64,000 bases of DNA from Ziziphus jujuba (lineage: Eukaryota > Streptophyta > Magnoliopsida > Rosales > Rhamnaceae): assembly GCF_031755915.1 (NCBI RefSeq), contig NC_083388.1, positions 10,353,001 through 10,417,000 of the forward strand, read 5' to 3'. Below, piece after piece: positions 9,252 to 21,374 of this stretch (within the stretch, counting starts at the first letter, position 1; every line of letters starts with the position of its first letter). The notes under the pieces were generated by a model, which saw only the letters and a list, made by a program, of their open reading frames with translations, searched no databases and was not told the origin of the DNA. Position numbers and translations under genes: made by a program.

Positions 9252-12200
9252 ATGTCAATGGAAGAATCATCTTCGGGAGCTATGGTTAAGCTCACTGCCA
9301 CAAATTATACACTTTGGAGACCTCGGATGGAAGATCTCCTCAATTGTAAGGATCTGTTTGATCCTATAGAAGCTAAAGGAGAAAACCCCGATCCCAGCAA
9401 AGTAGCAGAATGGAAGAAATTAAACAAGAAAACGATCGGTCAAATCAGGCAATGGATCGATCATAGTGTCTTCCATCATGTAGCGAAGGAAACGGATGCA
9501 TATGCCCTCTGGACAAAATTGGAGGACATGTACCAGGCCAAGATTGCTCGAAACAAAGCCCTGTTGCTTAAGCGATTGGTAAATTTAAAATTACAGAGTG
9601 GAACTTCTGTAGCCGAGCATACCAGTGAGTTCCAGAGCTTGGTAAATCAACTATCTGCTGTGGATTACCAACTAGGGGATGAGGATCAGGCCCTCCTACT
9701 TCTAAGCTCTCTTCCAGACAGTTGGGAGACATTGGTAGTCTCTCTCAGCAATTCGGCCCCGAATGGCAAACTTACTATGTCTATGGTTAAGGATGCCCTA
9801 TTTAATGAAGAGGCCAGGAGAAAGGACATTGGCATGGATCAGTCACATGCCCTCGTCACAGAGAGAGGAAGACAGCAAAGAGGTGGTCGAGATAGGGGGA
9901 GAGGCAGGAGCAAGAGCAGAGGCAGATCTACAGACGGTAGAAAATCATCATATAAGTGCTATCATTCTGGCCTGGAGGGTCACATGAAGAAGAACTGCAG
10001 AAAGTTGTTGAGAGAGCAGAGACTCCAAGGTAATCAGCCGAAGAAGGATGGAGAGACACTAGTCACTGTTACAGGCGAAGTGGCGCTGTGCTCCACCGAA
10101 GAAGAGACATGCCTTCATATATCAACCCAAGATGTTGAGTGGGTAGTCGATACTGCAGCATCCTACCATGTCACTCCACACAGAGATTTCTTCAAAACGT
10201 ACAAAGTAGGAGACTTTGGTACGGTAAAGATGGGAAATTCCAGTTTTGCAAATATTATGGGAACTGGTGATATTCAAGTAAAAACAAATGTTGGTTGTAC
10301 AATCACTTTGAAGGATGTCCGTCATGTTCCAGATCTTCGGCTTAATCTACTTTCGGGAGCAGCCTTAGACAAGCAAGGCTATGACAACTACTTCAGCAAT
10401 GGCACATGGAAAATGACGAAAGGTGCCATAGTTGTCGCCCGAGGACATATTTGTGGAATGCTATACAAGACTTATGTGAAGATATGTGTAGATAGCCTCA
10501 ATATTGCAGAAGGAGAGGCGTCTCAAAATCTGTGGCACCAGAGACTCGGTCACATGAGTGAAAAAGGATTGTCCACTTTGGCAAGGAAGAAGCTTATCAC
10601 TGTTTGCAAGGATGCTGCGCTAGATCCTTGTAATCACTGCTTGTTTGGTAAGCAACATAGAGTCTCCTTCAGTTCCTCTGCATCGAGAAGATCAGAGTTG
10701 CTTAGTCTGGTGCACTCTGATGTTTGTGGTCCCATGGAGGTGGAATCATTAGGTGGCAACAAGTATTTCCTGACCTTCATTGATGATGCTTCTCGGAAGG
10801 TGTGGGTATATTTCTTGAAAACAAAGGACCAGGTATTGGATTACTTCAAACTGTTTCATACCATGGTAGAGCGTGAAATAGGAAAGAAGCTGAAATGTCT
10901 CCGCTCAGATAATGGAGGCGAGTATACTTCCAAGGAATTCGATGCCTACTGCAGAAGACACGGCATTCGACATGAGAAGACGGTCCCTCGCACCCCACAA
11001 CATAATGGAATAGCCGAAAGAATGAACCGAACCATTATGGAAAAGGTCAGAAGTATGATCAGTATGGCTAAGCTGCCAAAGCCATTCTGGGGAGAAGCTG
11101 TTCGTGCCGCCTGCTATTTAATCAACAGATCACCGTCAGTACCGTTGAATTTTGAAATTCCGGAAAAAATGTGGTCGGGTAAGATTCCCTCCTATTCTCA
11201 TTTAAGAGTGTTTGGTTGTTTAGCTTATGTACATGTATCCAAGGAGCTCAGACAGAAGCTCGATGCAAGATCTACTCCATGCATCTTTATAGGATATGGA
11301 GATGAAGAATTCGGATACAGGTTATGGGACCCAAAAACAAAGAAGGTTATTAGAAGCAGGGATGTAGTATTCCATGAAAACCAGAAAATGAAAGACATTG
11401 AAAAGCCCAGAATGTCTCCTAATTGTAGTTCTAGTGCCGAGAATTTTTGTCCTAATCCAGCACTAGCACAAATAGCCACAAAAGATAATGAGGTGCATGA
11501 AGATATACCAGAAGCAGGCCAGGAGGAAGAAGGGGATATTGAGCAGGGGGAGACTCAATCCTCTCAAGCAGCTGCAGGGCCATCACAGCGGTCAGATGAT
11601 GGTACATCTCCTGAAACCAGTGGTTTACAAGTTCGGAGATCTGAGCGAGGCCGAATTCCATCAAAGAGATTTCCAGAATCTGAGTATATTCTGCTTACTG
11701 AAGAGGGGGAGCCAGAGAGTTTCCAGGAAGCTGTTTCTCATCAAGAGAAGGAAAAGTGGCTGCAAGCAATGCAAGATGAGATGGAATCCTTGCAGAAAAA
11801 TCATACTTATGAGTTGGTTGAGCTTCCAACAGAAAAAAAGGCACTAAAGAATAAATGGGTGTTCAAGCTCAAGAAAGATGGCAGCGGAAAGGTGGTGAAA
11901 CACAAAGCCCGATTGGTGGTCAAAGGATTTCTTCAGAAGAAAGGAATTGACTTTGATGAGATTTTTTCACCAGTGGTAAAAATGACTTCAATTCGAGTCA
12001 TTTTTGGTTTAGTAGCAAGTCTAAACCTAGAGCTTGAACAGATGGATGTGAAGACAGCATTTCTTCACGGTGATTTACATGAAGAAATCTACATGGAGTA
12101 GCCAGAAGGATTTGAGATTTCAGGGAAAGAAAACCTCGTATGCAAACTGAAGAAGAGCTTGTATGGCCTCAAACAAGCACCAAGACAATGGTATAAGAAG

Positions 12201-13268
12201 TTTGACTCGTTTATGGTGAGTCAAGGCTATAAAAGGACTGCAGCAGACCAGTGTGTTTATATTCAAAAATTTTCAGGTGGAAACTTCATTGCACTTTTGC
12301 TATATGTGGACGACATGTTGATCGTTGGACAAGATGCAATGAAGATTAGTCAGCTGAAGAAAGAATTATCTAAGTCTTTTGATATGAAAGACTTAGGACC
12401 AGCTCAACAAATTTTGGGAATGCAAATAATCCGAGACAGGAAGAATAGAAGGTTATGGCTATCTCAAGAGAAGTATGTTGAACGGGTGATAAAGAGATTC
12501 AACATGGATAAAGCCAAACCGGTCAGCATTCCACTTGCAAATCATTTCAAGTTGAGTAAGAGATTGTGCCCCTCATCTAAAGAAGAGATAGAGGAGATGG
12601 CTTCAGTACCATATTCTTCAGCGGTAGGAAGTCTGATGTATGCAATGGTGTGTACCAGACCAGACATTGCTCATGCAGTAGGTGTTGTGAGCAGATTTCT
12701 TTCAAATCCTAGAAAGAAACACTAGGAAGCAGTCAAATGGATTCTCAGGTATCTTAAAGGTACATCGAAGCTGTGCTTGTGCTACGGGGGAGGTGACCCA
12801 ATCTTAGAAGGCTATACAGATGCAGATATGGCCGGAGACCCTGATAATAGAAAGTCTACATCAGGTTATCTCTACACTTTTGCAGGGGGAGCTGTGTCAT
12901 GGCAGTCAAGATTGCAGAAGTGTGTTGCTTTATCCACTACTAAAGCAGAGTACATTGCCGCAGCGGAAGCGGGTAAGGAAATGTTGTGGTTAAAGCATTT
13001 TCTCACAGAATTGGGCATCAAGCAAGAAGACTACAAGATACATTGTGATAACCAAAGTGCCATGGATTTGAGCAAAAACTCAATGTATCATTCCCGTACA
13101 AAGCACATTGACATCCGCTATCATTGGATACGCGAAGTAATAGATCAACAGTTGCTGAAACTGATGAAGATCCACACAAAAGAGAATCCAGCAGATATGC
13201 TAACAAAAGTTGTTGCTCAAGAGAAGCTGAAGCTATGCAGAGACATAGCTGGAATAGATGGCAGATGA
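9252..13268 (+). pseudogene. Copia gag-pol polyprotein with two nonsense codons
   Basis: One reading frame of 1339 codons encodes a Tnt1-94-like polyprotein. Gag (UBN2-type) covers roughly residues 1-230. The zinc knuckle at 236-249 reads CYHSGLEGHMKKNC, with Ser239 where the second Cys is expected. The protease motif is DTAAS at about 300. Integrase (HHCC and DDE core with PQHNG) covers about 430-680. Reverse transcriptase has YVDD at 1018. RNase H follows to the end and reads TTKAEY at 1230-1234 where TTEAEY is usual. TAG codons interrupt the frame at 12099-12101 (codon 950, after YME) and 12723-12725 (codon 1158, after RKKH); relatives have Gln and Trp there. The start is supported by the usual gag opening. 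The product would be a truncated polyprotein lacking most of reverse transcriptase. Confidence 0.93.
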
Positions 13269-13287
13269 CCATCAGTTTAAATGCGGC

Positions 13288-13300
13288 TGGAGGGGGAGAA
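13288..13300 (+). other. Polypurine tract
   Basis: GGAGGGGGAGAA immediately before the 3' LTR, the expected primer for plus-strand DNA synthesis of the retroelement. Confidence 0.85.
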
Positions 13301-13301
13301 T

Positions 13302-13788
13302 TGTGAAGTCCAGCCGCACCACCATTGCACCGACAGTGTGAAGACTGCACAGCCATCATGTTTGACACCACTGCACCGATAGCCACCATTTTTGACAATG
13401 GCCATTGCTGCACCGAAAATGGATTGTTCAACAATTGTGGGCTCTGCAGAGGCTGTTGAAGATTGTGGCCATGCAACCGACCTTGTAAGCCTATAAATAG
13501 GCTCCATCCCGTTGTATGCAGGTCAAGCCAAGAGAGCAAGCTCAATATTATCCCAAGTGAGGAATATTGAGAGAAAACTCCGAGAGAGAGAGTGTTTAAG
13601 TTCCAGAGAGAGCTTGAGAGAAGAGTGAGCAATTCCAGAGAGAATTGGAGAGTATAGAGAGAGGTTCCACGTGAGAATCCAAGAGAGAAGTTTTTGTATT
13701 TTTGTATTCTATTTCCAAGAGAGTAATAGAATTCTTTTTTATTTTTCTTCTCATATTTCTTCTCTAAAGTGGTCAGAGAACCACAACA
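13302..13788 (+). repeat. 3' LTR of the Tnt1-type element
   Basis: Second 487-bp LTR, followed by the GTACT duplication at 13789-13793. It differs from the 5' LTR only at 13325 and 13380. Confidence 0.95.
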
Positions 13789-14779
13789 GTACTCACCTGC
13801 CAAATACTTGCTCCAATCTGCTCCTCATGCCTATCATAACCCCTAAAGAAACCTCTTGATTCGCCTTCAGATTTCTGGCACGGGTAACGCATATCCAAAA
13901 ATGAGCCAAGAGTGCTTGAAGTGAAGAGATGTTATGGATCTCCATCTTGGCGTTGGCGTTGGTTTTGGCTTTGGCTTTGAGTTGTGAAATGGTTTGCTTG
14001 GTAAAATGAAACACCCTGTGTTGGAATATCGGCGGTGGAGGAGTGAAAGTCGTCCGAGGGATTTCGAAAGGAATGCGAAGTGGGAGTTCAATGATGCCGT
14101 TGAGGTACCGATGGGCGAAAAGAGGAGGCGGTTGTGATGACACTTGAAGTGCTTGACGATGATCATCTCTATCGCCTCTGCTACCTCTTGAGATTTGAGA
14201 CCAAGTGTTGAAGAAATGCCAGAATGGAGTGCCATTGGAAACAGAGTGGTTCATTGTGCAAGATATAAAGATACCATCGCGTAACTCTGTTAGTTGCACT
14301 GCAAGCAATGGTTTGTAAATTCCTTCATAGTTGAGGACTCCATTCAATGGAAAGAAAGAGTGAAGGATATCATCAGGAACATTGACGGCGTTACGAATGT
14401 CAGCCACCGCTATGCCATCGGCAACTGCATGAATAAATTTGACTCCTTCACCGTTGCAATGAAAGGAAAAAGAGGAGGTACTATCATGGTTTACAATCCG
14501 AGTAAGACGACCAGCAAGAGGATAGAACGTATCCAATGTGGAGGAAAGGGTGGCTTTAAGGTGTTGTATTAAATTAGTGTCAATCTCGGAGATTTGAGAG
14601 CTGGATTTCTGAAAGAGAAGACCTCTTTAATTAGGTTCCCTGAAGAGGAATTGCAAATCCCATGGAGTTAACTCGAGTTTTTCAAGTAACCCATTTTCAC
14701 TATGATTTTTTCTGGGTTGAATGGTCGTAGTGGAGATGAAACGGATCTGTGTCTGTGGCATATTGAAGCTTGTTCGTTT

Positions 14780-16457
14780 ATGTGAAGATCTAGCTCAAGA
14801 TCATTTTCCTTTTAGAGTGAAAAAGATAATTAAATAGTGGATCTTTTACTTTTTTTTTTTTAATTTTTAATTTTCAAAATTAATATATATATATATATAT
14901 ATATATGTAGTGGTTGGTGGGACATGTTGAATATTATATTAATGTATATATCAAGAAATATTTCATATCAAGTTTATTTGATTAAACTATGTTATCAAAA
15001 ATAGTCTATGTTCAAAATAAATATATAAATATCAAAAGATCACGTGCTTGCAATTGAACCTACCCTTTTTTTTAAAAAAAAAAAAAAATGGAATAAAGAC
15101 TTTATTATATCTTAGATTAAGTTACTAAAAGATTTCGCATTTTTAATATTTTTTAATCTTTAGTGAAAGTTAGTGACATATTAATTTTAACTTTTAAAAT
15201 CATTTTATATTATTTGTGTTTCACATTTTAAGATTTTTTTAATCTTTAATAAAAGTAAGTGACATATTAATTTTAACTAATTTTTTTTATTTAATTTTCT
15301 TTTCTGCATCTGAAAACAGGTGAGCATTTTTTCCAATATCATTGAAGTCTCAGAAAATGCCCTTACAAAGGCAGTTACATTTGCAAAATTCAAACCAATA
15401 TCATCTATTCATAATTGCCGCCCTATATCACATTCTATACATTGAACAACTTAGTAAGATTGTTAATACAAAAGATTGATGGGGAGTACTTATGTGAATA
15501 ACTTAGTGACAATGTCCTACTGTTCATATATAAGCTTCTGAGTTCAAATAATTCTAATGGTTTAAAAAAAAAAAAAATACTAACAAGAAAAATAAAATTG
15601 ATGGGGAATTCTATCTGTATCCTGCATTTTCCAAGTATTATTGGATCAGACTCCGGATTATTGGGGCCATTGACTTTGAACTATCTGTGATGATTAACGT
15701 ATGCTATCAAAATGAGCAGCAAAAGTCCAAAAGAAATATGTAAATATCAAAAGGACTGTCCGGAAATGAGCCTGTCTTTTTCTTTTGTTTTTTTCCTTTT
15801 TTTAATGAAACAAAGACTTTATTATGATGGAAAATATAAAGGATGGAAAGGAAGAGATGAAAAAGCAGGGGATCGAAGAAGTTATTGTTGTTTGATATGG
15901 ATGAGAAAAAGGAAGGATGGAAAGTTGGATGGAAAATTTTCCATCTAAATCAATCCCTATGATAGACCAGGATCTTTTGTACCCTCTTTCCTATCTTGAA
16001 TCCTGTCCCATTAATTACAAATTGTCACATGTTTTAAAATTTCACTTCATCTACCCTTACCTCTCTTTCTCTTACTCTATTTGCTCTATTACTTAACAAT
16101 TCTTTTGAATGTTAGGAATCTAATTTTGTTTCTTTTGCTTTCCAAAAAAGCTACCTCTATCATTTTTACTTTTTGTTTTTTTCCTTCCCAAAACACTTTC
16201 TGTACTGGCATTGTTTATTAACTGTGTAAAAAAAAAAAAAAAAAAAAGAAACAGTGCTAATGGCTTCTTATCCCTTCTTCTTTCCTAAACTCTTTTTACT
16301 CTTGTACTTTAAATTTTATCCATTTTTATTTTCATATCTTTTATTTTCCTTCTCTTTTCTACTCATCTTTTATTTTCCTCTTTTCTTTTCTTTTTCCTTT
16401 ATTTTTTTTTATTTTTTTTTATCTCTTTTATGTCTTTATTTTCTTTTCTATAATTTA

Positions 16458-16491
<34 letters not shown>

Positions 16492-16600
16492 TCTTTTTTT
16501 TTCTTTTCTTTTCATTTTCCATATTTTTCATTTTTTTTCCCTTTTCATTTTACTTTCTAATCCAAAAATTTGTTTAGATTCATATATGAAAGAATTTCTC

Positions 16601-16648
<48 letters not shown>

Positions 16649-16713
16649 CTCGTATATTTCTTAATAATTTTATTTTATTCATTTTTTTTTAAATTCAAGT
16701 CTTTTACCATTGG

Positions 16714-16755
<42 letters not shown>

Positions 16756-17900
16756 TGTTAACCTCGTTGTCAGTGTTTTTTAATTATCGTCTCCTTTTTT
16801 TTTTTTTTTTTTTTTTTAAATTCCTCCAGCCATTTCGTTTTGGTATTTTTACTCATTTTTGTTTCCGAACTATAACATTTTATATTTCTAGCTCAATTTT
16901 TTTTTCTTCTAATTTCACATTTTTTTAAGTATTGATTTTATCTTATCTAGCATGTCTTTTAGTTATTTGTTTTTCTCTCTCTATCTCTCTTCACTTTTTA
17001 TTTTTTAATATAGCAACAAAACACCAATTTCCATTTTAATAAAAAAATTCTTACTCTTTTTTTTTTTTTTTTTAAAATTTTTGTTTATAATGTGTCTTTA
17101 TGTTATTATGATGTAATTATGATTTTATCAATTATATTCTTTATTCTAACTAAGTTCCATTGTTGCATTACTCTTTCTTTCTTTCTTTTCTTTTTACTTT
17201 CGTTATCTTGTTCTTTATTTTTCTTTTACACAAAAGGGTACAAAAAAAAAAAATAATGAAAATTAGAATGCATGAATAAGTTAGAAAACAAATAAAAAAC
17301 CAAGTAAAGGGGAAAAAAAGGTAGAAGATATCACAAAATGAAGAATTAATATGAGTTATTTAAAGAAACAAAACACATAATTAAGTAACAAAATAGGTAA
17401 TACAATACTTTGTATTTAAAAATAAAAATAAAGAAAAAGAAGAAGACATGAATAACGGTGAAAAAAGAATTTGAGTAAAATTAAAAACACTTTAATTACA
17501 AAAAATAGAGTTAAATGCACTTTACTACCTTTTCAATTGTGACAAAATTTGATATATATTAAAAAAAATATATTTATAAAATAATATATCAAATTTTAAT
17601 TATAATTTTGTATATAAAATCATATACCAATTAATGAATTTATTAAAAATTTTATATGGAAGGTGAATTTGGCTCCATATATTTAAAAAATTAAATGTCA
17701 TTTTATTTTAATATTTCAATTTATAGAAGCCATTGAAATGGTTAAAAAAGAGACATGCCTTAAAAATAATAATAATAATAATAATAAAAATCATTTCTCA
17801 AAACCACGTCGTCTAAAGGAGCGCTGCTAAAATGGAGCACCATAAAAGTCCCGGCCGATTTATTCTGCACATAGAAGTCCTTCCTGGGTTGTGATGGAGG
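14780..17900. other. AT-rich, low-complexity intergenic region
   Basis: No gene is supported. Bases 15110-15290 hold a local tandem duplication also related to 6780-6900. Bases 15960-17230 are very pyrimidine-rich on the plus strand, with (CT)n and (TA)n microsatellites at about 16455-16482, 16600-16646 and 16717-16752. Bases 17240-17480 then turn A-rich. An (AAT)n run lies at 17766-17787. The short open frames here are translations of simple repeats. Confidence 0.6.
15960..17230. repeat. Polypyrimidine-rich tract of about 1.3 kb with (CT)n and (TA)n
   Basis: The plus strand is dominated by T and C over more than 1 kb, with several pure (CT)n runs. It is probably an expanded simple-sequence region rather than a gene or element. 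Confidence 0.65.
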
Positions 17901-17919
17901 GAACGATAAAGTGAGAGAA

Positions 17920-20900
17920 ATGGCACCATTGAAGTCTCTGGAGCCAGAATTCTCAGCAATAGACTCCCATTTTCAAATGTTTTGTGTTTCTCTAGGCATT
18001 TTCACAGGTTCTTTATTTTCCTCTCTGTTCTGGAGTTTGCCTCACTCCCCTTTGATAAATTCTTCTTATTCATCTATTATCATTATTATTATTATTATTA
18101 TTATTATTTTCTTAAATTTTTGGGTGCAGTAGAAGATTTCCTACTCTACGACCTCCATAAGTTAACTGGATTTGCAGAACAGAAGCCTAATTCCGAAAGA
18201 TTAAAGCAGGTTTGCATTCTCATTTCTCTAACAACGAAGATTGCAATCCAATGTCTTACCCTTATCACATTATTTAGTAATTTAAAACTTTGTATATTAT
18301 GGGCAATTAGGGAATTACCCAGCTTCTTTCTGTCGTTGATGGTCTGCATAAACCATGGATGAATGGTATGGATCTATTGGAAGATGCTAAACAAAACAAA
18401 CATATATTGTCAACTGGGTGTGAAGGGTATTTTCCAATACAAACATTGTGTAATTCTTTTTTGCTTGGGTCGCTTTTAAGATGCTTGATTCAATGGTTCT
18501 CTGGGATATTTTCTTCAGGATTGATATGTTGCTTGGAGGTGGCTTACGCGAGGGTCAGTTAACAGAAATTGTTGGCCCATCTTCTTCTGGCAAAACACAA
18601 GTACAAACTGCTCTTTGTAACTACAATTAAATTTCATAATTTGTAGATCAAATCGAATAAAAACTACAATGATTAAACGTCTAGGTGTCATAGTCATCAT
18701 ATAAGAATGGGGTATGATTTAACAGCTTAAGCCTGATTTTGATCATTATTCCAAGCAAATCTGTTAGTATGTATTTCTGTGATACCATGAGTGATTTTAT
18801 ATTTTTATTGCACGGATAACTATTTGTATTTGTACAATATAATCAAGTTCTTGGTAGTGTTCAGGTCTGTCTGCAAGCTGCATCAAGTGTTGCAAAGAAG
18901 CATATGGGAAGTGTTGTTTACATAGATACATGCAACTCTTTCTCACCCCAACGTGTTGCTAGCTTTGTTGGTTTGGTCTCAAACCTTCCATTTGATCAGG
19001 TTATAGAAAACTAGAAAAATACAGTCTATGTTTTTGTTTGAGTTAGTTTAATCTCTCATTCTGATCTTCTTCCTAGTTATGTAGGGTGCTAAACACAAAA
19101 TTCTTCAGAATGTTATGAGCAACATCTTATGCCACTCTGTGTTTGACATCTTCGCAATGTTCGGTGTGTTACATCAGCTAGAGTTCAAACTGAGATCTCA
19201 GGTTTGACATGTTTCATGAGGCAATATGTCTAGTTTATGTGTCCATATTGACTGCTTTTTATGTTTTCTTTTAACTGAGTGCAAATTTTCCTTATGAAGG
19301 ATCTAAATTTTTTCTGCTGCAGAAAGGAGATAACCAGGTGCAGTTACTAATTGTTGATTCAATCTCGTCACTTATTACCCCAATACTTGGAGGCAGTGGT
19401 TTACATGGTATATATCTATATATATATATATATATCATATTACAAGCATTACCTCTTTTTGAAAAGAAATTTGAAAAATCTTCAGTATTTCTGAGTTTGT
19501 TATGGTTTTAAATTCTTTTAGAGTATCCCCTTTACTGTCTTCTGGAGACACTGTATTTGCTTTTTTTTTTTTTTTTGATTTTTTTTTTCTCTCTTTTTCC
19601 ATTACATTTCGCCAGATTCAAAAAATTCTACACTTTCAGATGCTTCTTTGTTCAAACATCTGACATCATAAAAAGTTAAGAGTAAGATGAAAAGTTTATA
19701 TGCTTTTTTATGAATGATTGCAGGACATGCTTTGATGCTATCTGTTGGATATCTGCTGAAGAAGTTAGCACATGAGCATAATATTGCAATCCTAGTGAGT
19801 ATTCCCCTTTAAAAATTTTTATCAACAATTTCTAATTCCAGCATTTCAATTTTGTTTTCTCATTAACTGATACTTCCAATTTCACTTAGGAGTGCTCAAT
19901 GCTATGTTTTGGTATGTCCTGAAGTTCCCCTTGATATGTAGGATCATATAGTTAACAACTAAGAAGTGATATAATAACTTAAAAATTGGAAAGATCCCAT
20001 ATGGGCCATATCTACTCCAAACTTTTATTTTTGATAAGGTATAAATTTTACATAGAAAAGAAAAAGGAACAAGGATCTAGTGCAAAACAGTCAGTCTATT
20101 ACAAAAGCCTAAGACAAGGTTGACACACATAAAAAGGTTAAAGACATGCTCACTTGTTTAGAGATACAGAAACGGGAAATTTCCACTGGGGATAGCATTT
20201 TTATAATCATTTTACTCCTTGCAGCTACCCTTTGCTTAATGTCTCAGACAATATGTTGAAAATGGTTTCTTTCTTAAAACATTTTTGATAATTTGATTTT
20301 GAACATTGTTCTCTCCAGATAAGATAGACTATTTTATTACCTCATGACTTCTAATTATTCAGCAAGGGATATACTTTTACGGGAAATTGAGAGTTTGTAG
20401 TGTTATTAAGATTTAATCCTTCATTCCAATTTGTTATAAAAAAGTATATCAAAATGTTCTCTTCTTTACACAAAACGGTTGCTACTAGTACAAGAACTTT
20501 CCTTATGAACCCATAGGAGATGCGTGTCCCTAGTTGTTAGTTTCTTTTGATTGAACCTCAAAAACTGAAGTGGGATTTGGCTAATGCTCCTGGACAAAGT
20601 GAATTTGATTTGAGAAGCTTTTCGTTAAATAGTGATTTTGTTGTCCTTGGTCTAATGCAGTGAATTGAACATATGTTGAAGGTAACCAATCACACGGTGG
20701 GAGGGGAGGGAGGTATTCCTAAGCCAGCTCTTGGAGAGACTTGGAAGAGTATCCCACATGTAAGGCTTCTGCTTTCTCGTGATCGTGGAAACAATATCTG
20801 TAGTGTTTCCATAATAAAACACTCATCTATGGTACGTATTCCCTTGGCCACCTTTACTTTTTAATGCTGAAGCATACATAGATAAATTGCTTTTGTGCAC

Positions 20901-21008
20901 TATGCTGACATACTTACAGTACAAAGCGAAAACATCATGCCTAAATACTTTTTCAACCTGCTTTTTCAGGCTTCTGGCAAGGCTGCAAGTTTTATGATTT
21001 ATGGGTAA
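17920..21008 (+). CDS. RAD51D: RAD51D, RecA-family recombination paralogue
   Basis: Ten exons with GT-AG introns: 17920-18007, 18130-18209, 18311-18426, 18519-18600, 18865-18999, 19085-19201, 19323-19407, 19724-19794, 20682-20831 and 20970-21008. They total 320 codons, near the 322 residues I recall for Arabidopsis RAD51D (At1g07745, SSN1). The protein starts [11 protein letters not shown], followed by an N-terminal helical domain to about residue 80. Walker A is GPSSSGKT (114-121), and Walker B is LLIVD ending at Asp218. The conserved ITPILGGSG and [10 protein letters not shown] segments follow, and it ends FMIYG. In plants it is a nuclear RAD51 paralogue that aids homologous recombination repair and forms a complex with RAD51B/RAD51C/XRCC2-type proteins. 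The ATG at 17920 was chosen for conservation; an out-of-frame ATG lies at 17894. All splice junctions keep frame, so the gene looks functional. Confidence 0.95.
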
Positions 21009-21374
21009 TAACATGCTTATTTGATTTGAATTGGCCGATTGGCTTTAAGAAAAGGTGGATTTGCTATAAGAAAAGGTAGATATGGAGGGATGTAGTATGT
21101 CATAAATGTAAGGCAAGAAAGCAATTATCAAGGTAATTTGCTTCTTTAGAAATAGGTCATGGTGAGCATGGGGGTGGGGGTGGTGCTAGTTATCTGTATA
21201 TTCTTTCGTAGTTGGGCAATATTATTGCTAAAAGTTTCGATTTTTTGCCTAGTTTTCTTAGCGAGCACTTCCGAATGAAAATGACTCAGACGTTGATAAT
21301 TTTCACATTGAATACAGATTTCAAAACTGTTCACGGCCCATGAAAAACGTACAGTTTCCTAGTTGAAATTTGTT

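Larger units (their letters stand above)
8072..13788 (+). mobile_element. Tnt1-type Ty1/copia LTR retrotransposon, young
   Basis: Complete element of 5717 bp with TG...CA LTRs of 487 bp at each end, a 5-bp GTACT target duplication, a tRNA-iMet primer site (8561-8572), a polypurine tract (about 13288-13300) and one gag-pol frame. The two LTRs differ at only two positions, 8095/13325 and 8150/13380, both C against T. Such near identity indicates a recent insertion. The polyprotein has two in-frame stops, so this copy is not autonomous. Confidence 0.95.
7653..14761 (-). pseudogene. BAHD acyltransferase pseudogene split by a copia element
   Basis: This is a close paralogue of the gene at 3.4-4.7 kb. 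The 5' part is 14761-13789 and the 3' part is 8071-7653; the retroelement 8072-13788 sits between them. The start MPQTQIRF, the NHSVSNG segment at the HXXXD site, the DFGWG motif and the complete C-terminal tail ending NTITV are readable. There are several lesions. Codon 45 is TAA where the paralogue has CAA. Two bases are missing near 13813, which shifts the frame just after the conserved MIGMR segment. The transposon adds more than 5 kb. The catalytic-site segment reads HSVSNG, with Asn in place of the conserved Asp. The gene is dead, but its intact 3' tail shows what the neighbouring copy has lost. Confidence 0.88.

Noticed and set aside
13018..13803. 261-codon minus-strand frame
   Set aside because: Antisense of the 3' LTR and RNase H part of the copia element; no own features.
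15712..15948. 78-codon frame upstream of RAD51D
   Set aside because: Part of the diverged BAHD upstream duplication and simple sequence; no domain.
16254..16928. Hydrophobic open frames rich in Phe, Leu and Ser
   Set aside because: Direct translations of T-rich, (CT)n and (TA)n repeats, not membrane proteins.
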